In this document: positions 20,231 to 32,455 of the stretch, piece after piece | Numbering within the stretch: the first letter of the stretch is position 1 | How the letters are laid out: every line of letters starts with the position of its first letter | Origin: Adiantum capillus-veneris | Lineage: Eukaryota > Streptophyta > Polypodiopsida > Polypodiales > Pteridaceae | NCBI GenBank assembly: GCA_014529385.2 | Contig: CM043960.1 | Coordinates: 73,051,910-73,115,909 of the forward strand | Direction of reading: 5' to 3' | DNA: 64,000 bases | Position numbers and translations under genes: made by a program | Notes under the pieces: model-generated | What the model was told of the DNA's origin: nothing | Databases searched by the model: none | The model's input: the letters and a program-made list of their open reading frames with translations, nothing else

Positions 20231-22114
20231 CAACTACATATGCTAGCTAGTGTACCACTATCTCATATAAGGGTGCAAAGGTAGCCTTATGAAATTCTTA
20301 TGGATACCAATGGAAAGAGGCTTGAACTTAAGTTTATGCCTTGCCTAGCTATGCTAATGTAGCACTACCATGCATTGCTAGCCTCATGACATCCTTGAGA
20401 GTACTACAAACAGCGTAGAAAAACACCTTTAGGCTCAAACTTAAGTTCAAGCATCGCCTACATATGTTAGTGTAGCACTAAGGTGCAAGGCTAGCCTCAT
20501 GACATCCTTCTGGCGAGTAATGGCATGTTGCTTGAACTTACATTCCAGGCTTGCCCACATATTCTAGTGTATAACTACCATGAAAGGCCAAACTCATGAC
20601 ATCCTTGTGGCTACCAAGGGCAAAGAATAGCACCTTGAGGATTTAGGATCAAACTTAATTTTGCATCTCATCGTCGGTACATGGTAATGTAACACTAGGA
20701 TGAAAGTCTAGCTTCATGATATCCTTCTGGCTACCAAGGAAATGGAATAAAACTTCTAAACTCAAACTTAAGTTTACGCCTCAATTGTGTATGCTAGTGT
20801 AGCACCAAGGTGAAAGTCTAGCTTCATGATATCCTTATGGTTACCAAGGCCAAGAGGCTCAAACCTTGCTTTCAAATGCTAGTATGGCACTATTATGCAA
20901 GGTAGTCTTTATGACATCCTTGTGGCTACTAAGGGCATAGAGCAACATCTTTAGGCCCTAAATTCACTTCAAGCCTCTAGTACATATGCTAGTGTAGCCT
21001 CGCTTGAATATGCTATGGTAGCATTAGGGTGCAAGACTAGTCTCATGACATCCATAGGATACCAAGAGAATCAAATATCCCCTTTAGGGTCAAACTTAAG
21101 TTCAAGCCTCAATTTCATATGGTAGTGTAGCACTAGCTCATTTAGGGTGCAAAGCTAGCCTTATGACATCCTTGTGGCTACCAATGGCAAGAGGCTCAAA
21201 CTTAAGATTGAGCCTCGCCTACCTATGTTAATGTAGCACTACCATGGATGGCTAGGCTCATAACATCCTTGAGGCTACTAACAAGGGAATAGAGAAAAAC
21301 ATTTATTCTCAAACTTAAGTTTGAGCCTTGGTTGCATATGCTAATGTAGCACCAAGGTTCCAAGCCAACCTCATGACATCCTTGCGTCTAACAATGGAAA
21401 GAGGCTTGAACTTAAGTTTGAGGCTTGCCTACATATGCTAGTGTAGCACTACCAGCAAAGGGCTACCTCTCATGACATCCTTGTGGCTACCAAGGGCAAA
21501 GAATAACACCTTTAGGATCAAACGTAATTTTGATCCTGTGGTACTTGGTAATGTTTCACTAGGATGCAAGGCTAGCCTCATGATATCCTTGTGGCTACCA
21601 AGGGAATAGAATAACACCTTTAAGTTCAGACTTAAGTATGTACCCCAACTGCATATGCTAATGTAGCTTTAGGGTGATAGGGTTCCAAGGATAGTCTCAT
21701 GAAATCCTTGTGGATACCAAGGGCAAGTGGCTCATTTGCATAAGCTACTATGGCACTTTTATGCAGGGATAACCTTATAAAATCCTTGTGGCTAACCAAG
21801 GGCATAAATCAACATCTTTAGGCTTGAAATTAAGTTTAAGCCTTGCCTACATACGCTAGTGTAGCACTAGGATACAAGCCTAGCCTTATGAAATGCTTGT
21901 GGCTACCAAGGGAAGAGAATAACACCTTTAAACTTGAACTTGAGTTTGAGTCTCAAATACATATGATCGTATAGTTGTGGCATCTAAGTCTATCCTCATG
22001 ACATTCTCATGGCTACCAAGGGAATAGAACATTAATTTTAGGCTTGAACTTAAGTTTGATCTTACACCCCATATGATACTTTAACACTACCATGCAAGGC
22101 TAGCATCATGAAAT

Positions 22115-22305
22115 CCTTTCAAATATCATGCAAGGCTAGCATCATGAAATCCTTTCAAATATCAAGGGCATAGAGCTTCACTTTTAGGATCAAGCTTATT
22201 TTTGAGCCTAGCTTGCTTATGGTAGTGTCGCACTAGCTTGAAAGGCTACCCTCATGACATCTTTGTGGCTAGCAATTCTACCCTCATGACATCTTTGTGG
22301 CTAGC
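22115..22305. repeat. Two short tandem duplications at the satellite edge
   Basis: The phrase gctagcatcatgaaatcc followed by tttcaaatatca occurs twice near 22100-22160, and accctcatgacatctttgtg with gctagcaa occurs twice near 22245-22305. They are near-perfect and therefore recent. Confidence 0.85.
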
Positions 22306-22379
22306 AAGGACATAGAACAACACCTTTTGGCTCAAACTTAAGTTCAAGCCTCACCTACAAATGCTAGTGTATTATTTAA

Positions 22380-25300
22380 CTTAGAACCCGTGCTCCTTGT
22401 TTGGTTTCTTAAATTGGGTATTTTTTAAAATAGGAATGGAATCTTCCAATGTACCAAACTACATTAGGTATTCAAGGTGCACAAGTCTTCACATTGGATG
22501 CTCTTCAAATATCCACTCAAGCTGATACTACTGCTTTAAACTTAAAGGTTGATAAGACGTTTGAATTAAAAAAAGAAGAAGGAGTGAGATGGCTTGTTGA
22601 TACCTACAATACCAATGCAAACTGCAAAGGTGATATTGATCTAAAATTTCTCAAGGTGAGATGAAATATGGAGACATGGGGAGTGCTATGGGTGTCAAAG
22701 ATGACGTGGATGCAGCAATGTCATGCCTTGCATGTAATATACTAGCTATTGGAGAGAACACAAACCCGAGGGAATCACTAGTAGTACTAGGAAGATGTCA
22801 CTTGCGTGCACCAAAATGGCTATTTTACCCCCTATATACGATACCCTCCTTTGTAGTAAAATCTACTTTTTTGGCCTCATAAACCCCCCCTATTGTACAC
22901 TCACGTGACACCATAAGGTAGTCCTTAGTGAAGACCCTAGGAACACAAAGGAAAACAACTTTGTCTTATCATTGGGTAGTTTTTATGTAGTAGCAAACAT
23001 GAATGGTGGAAAAAAAGGAAAAGAAAACTCTATTGTAAAAGTTGGGATTTAAGATCTTCAACTTTACTAATCAAGAAGACTCATTTTTTGATTTTGTAGA
23101 TGACTTGGTGAAGGCAATGAAACATGCAAAGCAGACCTTGATCTTACCAAAGAAGGTTGTACTTAGTAAGAAACCAATAGGAATTCTAGCTAAGAAATTT
23201 GTGAAGAAGACAACGAAAGCCACAATTAGGGGTGCATTTGCAGTGTTGATGCAAGATCTTTAAAGCATGCAGAGAATATCTTTACCACCATTTGTTTTCT
23301 AAAGGTCCTAGTGTAAATGCATTGATAGAAGGTTCACATGAGCAAGAGGTAGAAGGACTCACAAGGAAAATAAACACAAAGGACAATTCTACTATCGAAG
23401 AAGATTGACAAAAAAAAAAAGCAAAGAGGAAGATGCCAAGGAGTGAAGAACACAAAGAGGTTTTTTAAGAGGAGTTGATGAAAATTGAAACTCCAGCAAA
23501 AGATAACAAGACAATGATGTCATTTTAGACTTCATTCAAGAAAAAATGCAAGAAGAGATATTGGCAATGTTGATGGCCTTTGATCCTTCTATAAAACGTT
23601 TCCTTGTCAAACATGCCAAAGAGAATGTTCACAATGTTGGACTATTGGATCATCTCTAAAAACCACTCTATTAGTGTTGCCAAAACATTTGCAAGGTGAA
23701 AAAGTTGCAAAGGTTACCCCTCAATTACGTTAACAATTCAAATATAGATGATTAAAGATTATTCTCGATTTCCCACCAAATATCTCTTGTGAAATCTCCA
23801 AAGATACTAATGATTTATCGCAAATTCAATGCCAAACACGATTTTTCTCAACAAAATTATGCAAGCATGAGTACAATGGAATGCAATTGGTTGTCCTTAT
23901 GAATTGTTGCTAGACATCAACTAAGAATCATCAGTACAATGGAATGCAAATGGTCATCCTTCTAAACCACTGCGAGGAAGTGTTTATCCTTCTAAACCAC
24001 CATGTTACATCAAACTAAGAAGGTATTTGAGTCTTAGAAGGTACTTGTTTGATTATTTGAAAATATTACTATGAGCCTTTCATCAATATGTACATAGTCT
24101 AACATAAGCTCAAGCATGCTCTCCATGGGAGCTCATATAGAACTTCAAAGTGAGGCTTGAATTTAGGCTTGAGCCTTACTTGTACAAGAGGTTCTAACAC
24201 TAACAAGTGAAGATTACCCATGTATTTTGGACTTTGCACAAATGCATGCGAGCATATAAACAAACAATTCAGTCTAAGAAGTAAGGCTTGAACTTAAGTT
24301 TGAGTCCCAACACCACAAGGTAGTGTATTCAAAGGAAGTTAAGATCACTCCTAGCATGCCTTATCATAACAATGAATGTTGGAATATGAAATTTTGCAGC
24401 CCTTTGTTAAGACAATGGAGAGCACACTTCAAAATCAATTTTTCAAAATCAAGTTGCATTTGATTCTATATGATGAGGATGTAAAGAAGAGGTGGGCAAG
24501 GATTATGAAACAATATGATCAAGGCTTTCTACCCAATATGAAGGAAGACACAATTGACAAAGGTTCCATTAAAAATATTAAAATATTAAATTTTCAACTA
24601 TGAAGGGTTGGCAGGTTCAATAAGTACTAGACAGAATAATGCTTGCACCTATGTTATTCAAGTGAATTTATGCCTTGCAAACAAGAGGTGAAGTTCTTAA
24701 GGTTCAATAAGTACTAGACAGAATAATTCTTGCACCTATGTTATTCAAGTGAATTTATGCCTTGCAAACAAGAGTTGAAGTTCTTAAACTGCAAAATGCA
24801 ATCTTGAACAAAAGCATATTGCTAAAGAATGGCAAGTATACCCCTAATATAATGGACATGGATGAGACTACTTGGAAGTTAAAAACTTATCAAGTGTTGA
24901 AAGGAGAGATACTCTCATTCTTCTTTGATCTAAGAAGGAAAAAGTTATCATGGGAGCAAGTTTGCAAGAAGTACAAGATGGGAGAGTAAGTGTACAATTA
25001 AATGAGGACGTATTGCTAGTAGTATGTCAAGGAATGCTTCTAAGAGTATTTGGGATACCAAGTTTTATGATGCATGCAATTCTTATGTACCAACAAACTC
25101 ACAAAGTGTGAAAGGTAGAAAATCATATTGAATTGATCAATTGTGAAACTTAAGGTTCTTGAAACACTACTTTAGCTAGACTATATTGCGTCTTTATCTA
25201 AAAGCATCGTATTGTAATATGGTACATTATTTTGTGAAAGTCGTTATGTGATACAATTCAAATAGTGGATTTCCAAATATTTTTTCTTAGAATCAATTGT

Positions 25301-25480
25301 TGATTTGAGTGGCATCTATGCACATCTATCATTAATAGATTATGGGAGGATTAAAATTGAGTTTGAGCCTCACTAATCAGACAAAATTCATCACAAAGAA
25401 TGTCTTTTCTATTTAGAGTTCCATCCACAAATTATAGCAAGATTAAGGAATTAACTATTATGAAAATATAGTAAGGGCTA
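22380..25480 (+). other. A-rich segment with decayed, unrecognised ORFs inside the satellite region
   Basis: Short plus-strand open stretches occur at 22449-22664 (KEEGVRWLVDTYNTNANCKG), 22661-22882, 23042-23263 (NFTNQEDSFFDFVDDLVKAM), about 23515-23660 (DFIQEKMQEEILAMLMAFD), 24376-24603 (YDEDVKKRWARIMKQYDQ) and 24762-24989. All run the same way and are Lys/Asp/Glu-rich, which suggests one broken coding region, but I recognise no domain. Satellite-like fragments appear near 24140-24180 and 24290-24320, so the segment interrupts or has replaced part of the satellite. Confidence 0.3.
24614..24787. repeat. 87-bp tandem duplication
   Basis: ggttcaataagtactagaca at 24614 recurs at 24701; the two copies are almost identical over 87 bases. 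Confidence 0.95.
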
Positions 25481-25489
25481 GCAAGTCTG

Positions 25490-25960
25490 TTTTGGTGAGA
25501 CAAGAATATCAAAAACACCGTCAAGTCTAAAAATTAAGCTCAAGATTAACCAGGAGAGCTAGTAAAGCACTAGTATATAAGTCTCAACCACAATAGTCCT
25601 TGGCATAGACTCCTAGCTGAGAAGTTCCAAGCGAGGCTCAAAATTTCATATCCTAGTGTAGGAATTACATATTTTAGGTGAAAATCATAAACTCTTTGTA
25701 TCTAACAAGAGATTAACAATTATACAAAACTAGGCTCAGACTTAAGTTCAAGAATTTTCTCCATATGTTAGTGTAGCAGTATCATGTGGGGCCAGACTTA
25801 TGTCATGTCCTAGTGTAGAAGCTACATATGCTAGGTGCGACTCATAAACTCTGTGTACCTAACAAAAGATTGACATTTATTTTGTAGGTTGAAACTTAAG
25901 TTCAAGCTTTGCCTTCATATGTTAGTGTAGCAGTACCATGTGGGGCCAGACTAATGAGAA
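25490..25960. repeat. Diverged satellite outliers with about 163-bp period
   Basis: The phrases ggctcagacttaagttcaag, ccatatgttagtgtagcagt, catgtggggccagactta and cataaactctgtgtacctaac recur with spacing near 163 (for example 25740 and 25903). These units keep the satellite core but contain an additional segment. Confidence 0.75.
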
Positions 25961-26092
25961 TTGTAGAAAAAGAATGTTATAGATAACAGTTTATAGCTTG
26001 AAAAAATTCATAGATAAAAGGTTTTGTAAATAGGCTTCTTGGCATAGTATTTTGTTGGAGCAACTCATGAGAATACACAATGCTTGAGAATG

Positions 26093-26100
26093 TATTTATA
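26093..26100 (-). promoter_or_regulatory. Candidate TATA box on the minus strand (TATAAATA)
   Basis: Minus strand TATAAATACATTCTC followed by a segment that could be the R-U5 of an LTR (about 26090-25960). There is no second LTR copy in the window and no target duplication found. Confidence 0.35.
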
Positions 26101-26600
26101 GTCATTGGATGGAGTTTTATCTTTCCTAAAGATGAATTCTAAAATACTTGGATATCATATTAATATTTCAATTGGATTTTATTTTTTATCTTGGTGTTTC
26201 TAAACACCACACTCTTTTGATAACCCTTCAATTCTAAAATTCACTTTTGAGTATTTTAGAAAACAAATTGGTGTTGTTGATATAGCCAAAGATTTAACCT
26301 TAATGTTTCAAAATTGTGCTATTAATTTAAAGCACTTATTTCACATGAAGAATGTTGTATAATAAAAATTAAGTTTAGTGCCATGCATCCCTCACACTTT
26401 TGATGTCCTTGCCATTGATGTATGTACCTATGTCTTTTAATACAGACACCCCTATAGATATGTGTCAAGGGATATATTTTAATGGGACATTGATTGTCCC
26501 CAAAAATAGATGACATCTCCAAATACACAAAAATACCAGGTTTTTGTATTAAAATTATAAAAAATGGGACTTGAATAATTCCCAAAATTCCTAAATACAT
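26101..26600. other. AT-rich sequence, no gene
   Basis: Possible U3 of a minus-strand LTR lying between the TATA-like site and a decayed gag. No repeats to confirm. Confidence 0.35.
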
Positions 26601-26613
26601 CTTAAATCAGGAA

Positions 26614-28030
26614 CTATTTGATTCCATACATCCGCATCTTTGCCATGAGCCATCTTAATGCAATATTCATGGTCATTGTCCCTCGTGAGCATGCACAGTT
26701 TTTATACCAATTTAAATTATGTGAGCTTTCATTATCAAGGAGTATGGTCAGATCGTGTCTATTGATCTTTTTGAGAAAACTAAGAAGATCGTGCTTATCA
26801 AACACTCTAGTGCTAAATGTACAATTAGTGCATGAACTATGCACTAAGTGATGGATTTCAATAAATAAAATAGGAGTTACCTGAGATCTTGTGATACTGA
26901 ACCAAAGGACATCCTTGCGTTTTTTTTGTCTTTTTCTTGGGATAGTCTTTAATTTGGTGGCGTGTCTAGTCACAAATAAAGGAAGCTCCTTCTTCACTGC
27001 ATCAGCAAAATAGAAACATTATTGGCATTCTTCTTCTCTTGAGCACCACAAGAGGTGGCATTGAGAGAAGGTCTCGATGACAATTTGGACCTTTGCTAAA
27101 ATCGAGATTGCTTTCTTGTAGTGCCCTCACCAGATTGGTGATCATAGTTCTTTTCTTATCATAATTCGCTTCATTTATCAAATGGAATGTTCTTGCCTTT
27201 CCATTGCATCCTCGACATCAATTGGGGCTTTATTCTTAATCAAGGCCCAATGGTAGTCTTCATGCAGACCCATCATATACATAAGCGTAGTATGTGTGGA
27301 ATTCACCTCGTAGAAGGTGAGTGCTTCTTTGAAAGCTATTGTAAAGATAAATTTTTCATCAAAAAACACTGTAACTTTGCATAGAAATTCAAAAGATCCA
27401 TTTTGCAAAATCCTTTTTTAATTTCATGCAAAAATAAGCACACATTGTAGGCTTTTATGTCATATCATGTGACCAGGTAAGCACCTTACTATGCAAATAG
27501 AGAGGAATGGTCGAAATCCTCCGTTCATCATGCTCTCCATGGAGATTAAAGTATGTACTCCACTGGTGAGCCACTTATTTACAACTAATTTTGTACATTC
27601 CTTGTCTTCCCCTAAGAAATCGGTAGTCTTGTACGAAATTGTCACAGTGAGGGACTACCCTATGAATGCTCAAACGCAGCAATTTGCATCCACAATCACT
27701 AAAGATGGGTGTTGTTTTCGAAATGTGCATAGTTGTCGGTTGAGCCATACTTTTGAGAGCAGCAACATGTGCATTAAATCCTTGCACGGATCCTTTGAGA
27801 GAGCACAAATGAATGTTCATCTGAACATTTGCATTTTCCAAAGCGGATATACATTGGTGAAGTTTCTAGAAAGTACTTGTAATCCATGTATATAGAGATG
27901 CATGAAAGGAATCTGAGTGTTACATGGTGCATATTCACATTGTGTACCCAACTTGGAGGAATCCATGACGAAAGGCGATGGAAAATTAGAATTTACACAC
28001 AAAAACAGGCCTTTTTTGCACTTTTCTTCA
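26614..28030 (-). pseudogene. Probable decayed gag and protease of a retroelement
   Basis: Minus-strand open pieces with frame changes: 27841-27575, 27645-27460, 27408-27178 (EALTFYEVNSTHTTLMYMMG) and 26997-26614. Just inside the last piece, in another frame, is RHQIKDYPKKK, resembling the second half of a CCHC knuckle. About 60 codons later LTILLDNESSHNLN resembles a retroviral-type protease active site (Asp-x-x-Ser-Ser-His-Asn) with the DSG destroyed. The spacing knuckle to protease suits a Ty3/Gypsy element. Family assignment is tentative because no pol is present. Confidence 0.45.
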
Positions 28031-28541
28031 CTAAACATGAACTCTAGGAAGCTCTCAGTGTCGCTGTGAGCGTTTGAAGGTGGTGGGTAGGTGATGGTGG
28101 GAGCATGTGAGTGTGAGAAGTGGGGAAAGAGAAGACTGGGGAGAGAAGCAAGGGGCCCAAAAGTGGGTTCTTTGTAAATTTTGCAATTTCTATAAGTAAG
28201 TTTTTTTTATAAACTCAGGTTGTAGACCTTATTTAAAAAACAACTCATGGATTCTGAATAAACTCAAGGCAAAGAAGGAGAAATCATACACATAGAAAAA
28301 TTTCAAAGGGAGTTTTCCTTGCAAGTGAGGCGTGGAGAGGTGGATATGCCTCCTCGTGCGGGGACCAACTATCTTGTACGTGAGTAGCCCACACAAAAAT
28401 CCGAGCTTGCCACGTTTGCTCCAGGGTGGCAATGCTCTCACTCGAATCTCAGTTTTGGTAGCTCTTTGCAACAACATGTATTTTTTCTTTTTGCTATGCT
28501 ACTACAATATTCTCAAAGAACAAGGAGAAGCATACATATAG

Positions 28542-28544
<3 letters not shown>
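28031..28544. other. No recognisable gene
   Basis: Mixed-composition sequence leading into the CT microsatellite; short ORFs on both strands without domains. Confidence 0.5.

Positions 28545-28625
<81 letters not shown>
28545..28625. repeat. (TC)n microsatellite, about 81 bp
   Basis: Perfect TC dinucleotide run. Complementary in sequence to the GA run at 28968-29077, about 340 bp away. Confidence 0.97.
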
Positions 28626-28627
<2 letters not shown>

Positions 28628-28744
28628 GGAGGATATCAAAAGATTAAGGAAGATACTATATGCAAAATTTATTTATAAATTAGCAAAGTAATGAGTAATG
28701 AGGTCTGAGGCAGCAATAGGAGTATGGGTCAGCAGAGGGGAGGA

Positions 28745-28761
28745 GGGGGGGGGGGGGGGGG
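28745..28761. repeat. Poly-G tract
   Basis: 17 consecutive G in a G-rich neighbourhood (ggaggggg before, gatggggggtgag after). Able to form G-quadruplex structures; length may be an assembly estimate. Confidence 0.9.
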
Positions 28762-28940
28762 AGATGGGGGGTGAGAAAAACCCTAATTTGGGGCCTATTT
28801 TAAACTCTAAAGCACTACAAAAAACCGAAATTGCATCACCAATTGTTTCCCAAACCCTAATTTGCAACACAAATTTGCGTGCTCGATTAGGTTTTTCCAC
28901 ACAGCGTTAGGTCTGAGATAGTGGCAAGAGGATTTTTTTT

Positions 28941-29079
<139 letters not shown>

Positions 29080-29218
29080 ACTGCTTTGTACTCTTGCATA
29101 TCTGCCACACCGTCTCCTCCCTCCTCCTCTTGTGTTTGCCCCCTTGCTTGTTGATTCTACTTGTGCTGCCGACTTGTTAAGAAAGATTTTCTTGTGACGT
29201 CTGCCAGATCTTGGATGC

Positions 29219-29262
29219 CCCCCCCCTCCCCCCCCCACCCCCCCCCCCCCCCCCCCCCCCTC
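29219..29262. repeat. Poly-C rich tract
   Basis: Nearly pure C with a few T or A interruptions. Confidence 0.93.
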
Positions 29263-31954
29263 CTTCTTTCAACATTGATACCTGGATCTGTCTTGCATTG
29301 CTTTCTATGCACATGTCTGTGTGTTTGCCTCTGAGAGGCGTACATGCATCATTAGGAAAAATATGAACCCTCTAGGGGCCCTTTGGGATTAAGGTTAATT
29401 AGAGGCCAGCCAATAGGAAGTGGGTGGTGGACACACTCTATACCCTCAAAAAAGTAGGGGAACAAGGTAGCCTTACACCTCTTAATGGCCTCTTACCTAG
29501 TGAGAAGGTAAGGGAGGTGGCTAGGGGAAAGGGGGAGGAGGGGGGGACCACTTTGACCTCTTTTCCCCCACTTTTTGGCCCGGATTTAAAAATACACTAA
29601 AAATTTCAAATTTTCAAAAAATTTCAAATTTCAATTTTTCCCTCCTTAAAAGGTCCCCTAACCTATTTCATGGTCAAAAAAGCATTTTTGACCTCCAAAA
29701 GTAAAAAACGTGCACTAAAAAATTCTGAAAAATTAAATTGTTCCAAAAAAATTCAAAACATCATTTTCCACCCCCAAAGTCTTTCCAAACCTATTCTATA
29801 GCTAAAAAGTGATTTTCTCTCTTTACAAACCCTTTTCCAAGCTCTCCATGGCTGCAACAACCACATGCACCCCCTATAGTCCAACATTATCTCTTTACAA
29901 GCTTTCTCCCATCTCCATTGTAGCACGAAGCAAGCTTCTCCCCCATCTCAGCTTCCCCTTGTCCACCACATAGTTCCACACCAAGCTAGCTCCTCTCCCT
30001 TCTCTCACCTCCATTACAACATGAAACAAGATTCTACTCCTTCTACTTTCATTCACTGGTACTACATGGAAACCTCTAGATATGGTCGTGATTTAGAAAG
30101 AATAGGAGGGTTGTGTGATGGGGCATGGGATGGTGCATCTCCAATTATTAAAGATGTGTTGGGGTGAGAAACTACCCTTGTAGCTTACATTCAGAGCTTA
30201 AGATCATCTCCATCTTTAAGTTTATCATGATGGAGGGAATTAACCTCTTTATGGCTTTCAATGTTTAGGCTTCACACCTCATAACATTGGGTGGTGCTAT
30301 TTTGTTGATGGCTTTGGTGCGCCATCTATAGTTTTGTAGCATGTGATTGAGTCTCACAATGTAAGTAAGTTGTGTTATCTATGGAGAGTCATCAAAGATT
30401 TTTCTTATAATTTATTCTTTGTATAGTTGTCATTAGATTATCATAATGATATCATTTTGTACTTTATAAATTTGTGCTCACATAATCTGTTGTTTACTTA
30501 CAGAGTCAAATTTTTTTGAGAGTACATGAGCAAGCAACCATGTACAGAGATGGAAATCACCCTATTTTTGTTCCATGAGGAACCTTTCACTACCATGTTA
30601 AAAGATTTTGATAAGAATAGTAGGATTTTTGTAGAATCTTGAACCAATAGGTACTCTCTAGGAGCTCTTAGAAAAGACATCCCTATAGTACTACTATCTT
30701 CCCTAGTGTCATAGACACACAAATACTCGTGTATATGAATCTCTAGATGAGAAAGACAAATACTTGTAAGAGAAGCCTAACAGTAACAACATTGTCTCCG
30801 TTTGTAATTATTTTTATGAGGCTGGATTCCTCTATAAATGCAATATAAATATTTCTTTTTGTTAAATGGAGTCGCACTGAGTGAGAGTATTTAATTTAGA
30901 TTACTGGAGTTTCATACAGATTTGAGAAATATTGTTGATTTTTATGGATGTTCTGATTTGCTTGTAAGATGTTTGAAGCCTCAAGTCTTAATCATTCCAC
31001 CATGAAGAAATTCATGCAATATTTTGATTTGAAAGTTTAATCACTAATGGTTATTCTTATTAAAGTGGATCATAACCTTTGTCAAGATGTCCTCGTTTGG
31101 GGATGTTGAATATATATCAATAGCAACATTTCAAACGTTGAGAAAGCTAAATTCTTGCTTTCCAAAATGTTATTGTTTCCATACTATGCCTATGCCAAGC
31201 TTGACTTAGAGAAATGACAACTTGAGATGGAGGTGTAGATATATGGGGTGACTTATTATTGATTCTTGTTTCATCATACATATTATAAAGCCTTTGAGTT
31301 TCCACCTTTTTGAGTAGTGTTGACAAGTTTTTGGTATCAAACCTTCTTAAATATCCCTATTCATTCCCTGTTGGTAGCTATTTATTTGGTATTGCTAAAG
31401 ATCATACCAATAGCTATCACCTTGTGAACTTAATTGTTGAATTGCGGATTTGATTTTTACTATGTAGCTCATTTGGATAGAGAAAGTGTAAACATAAATT
31501 ATAGATACATGCATTGTTAACATAGAAGATATGTATCACTCGAACCTATATAAATGCTAATCAAGAAACCTTTGGTTGGATACTATAACAATAGGGGTCA
31601 CATGTGGTTTCAAATACCAAAGAAATGGCTTAACCAAAACATTCCCAAGAACACGAAGTGAACACAAGGAAGTAAACATTGGCTCCTTGTTTGGTTGATT
31701 TCTAGTGCTAAATGTTCTGAGTGCACAAAATTTGTGAGGCCTTTGACCTTGGGAGTTCACTAAAGTATATGTAACATAACACATGCGTTCAACAGAAGGG
31801 AATTTATATTCTTGTAAAGTTACAGAAACATGTGTAGGTAACGCCTATAAGGGCTACTTTCAATCCATTGTGGTGAACGCACATGATATATGAAAATTTT
31901 ACATAGTGAATACTCCGGACATCAAACACTACACCTCTATCTCATGGCCATACA
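29263..31954. other. No recognisable gene (2.7 kb)
   Basis: 29560-29780 is rich in aaaatttcaaa-type sequence. Short ORFs carry no domain. A phrase near 31640-31685 (aagaacacgaagtgaacac, aaggaagtaaa) recurs at 32050-32080 with changes, so part of this stretch belongs to the repeat family described at 31955-32455. Confidence 0.5.
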
Positions 31955-32455
31955 TTAAAACAAAGGCCCTATTTGTCATTTTGAAGCCCCAGGGACCACA
32001 ACGGCGCGCAGAATGGCCATCCAGGGACAAATAGGGGCCAAGATATTTCCAAGAACAGGGGATGGACACAAGGAAGTAAAAAATGGTTGATAAGCATGAT
32101 ACAAGGTTTTGGTATCTGCCATTTGGGGGGGGGGGGCTTGCTATGAACACATTAAACTTCCCAGTTCTATCTCATGGCCATGCATTAAAAAAAGCATATA
32201 CTTGTCATTTTAGGGCCCCAAGGACCCTCAGCAAGAGGGGCCACAAGGGCGCGCAAACTGGCCAAACTGGCCATCCAAAAATTTTGGATGGCCAGTTTGC
32301 GCGCCCTTGCGGCCCCTCTTGCTGAGGGTCCCTAGGGCCCTAAAATGACAAGTACAAGCTTTTTGTTGATTTGCGCGCCCTTGTGGCCCCTCATGTTGAG
32401 GGTCCCTGGGGCCCTAAAATGACAAGTACAAGAGTTTTTTTTATGCATGGCCATA
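31955..32455. repeat. Nested inverted repeat (foldback) with tandem right arm
   Basis: Left arm 32199-32282 (tacttgtcattttagggccc ... gcgcgcaaactggcc) and right arm 32283-32354 (ggccagtttgcgcgccc ... gggccctaaaatgacaagta) are nearly perfect reverse complements meeting at ccaaaaattttgg. The left arm carries an extra aactggcc. A second copy of the right arm follows (32370-32433), ending in sequence that mirrors the outer left flank (catggccatgcattaaaa against ttttatgcatggccat). An older partial copy in left-arm orientation lies at 31940-32010. Could be a foldback or MITE-like element or a collapsed LTR pair. No ORF. Confidence 0.88.

Larger units (their letters stand above)
17580..22370. repeat. 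Satellite array, about 44 units of about 107 bp with an 8-unit higher-order period
   Basis: Each unit contains the palindrome ctcaaacttaagtttgag or a variant, then atgctagtgtagcacta, a variable stretch, ggctagcctcatgacatcc, ttgtggctaccaagggcat and agaataacacctttagg. Palindrome positions include 17710, 17820, 17945, 18163, 18857, 19159, 19270, 19594, 20216, 20326, 20441, 21199, 21311, 21409 and 22337. Variant phrases return at longer intervals: ctcatatagg at about 17991, 18797, 19420, 20264 and (as ctcatttagg) 21139; the catgcattgctagcctcatg variant at about 18100, 18902, 19528, 20369 and 21243. This gives a higher-order unit of roughly 800-875 bp (one copy 623). No ORF is conserved between units. 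Function unknown; pericentromeric or subtelomeric satellite is a possibility. Confidence 0.95.

Noticed and set aside
17580-22370. ORFs within the satellite as genes
   Set aside because: No frame is shared between units and stops occur in nearly all of them.
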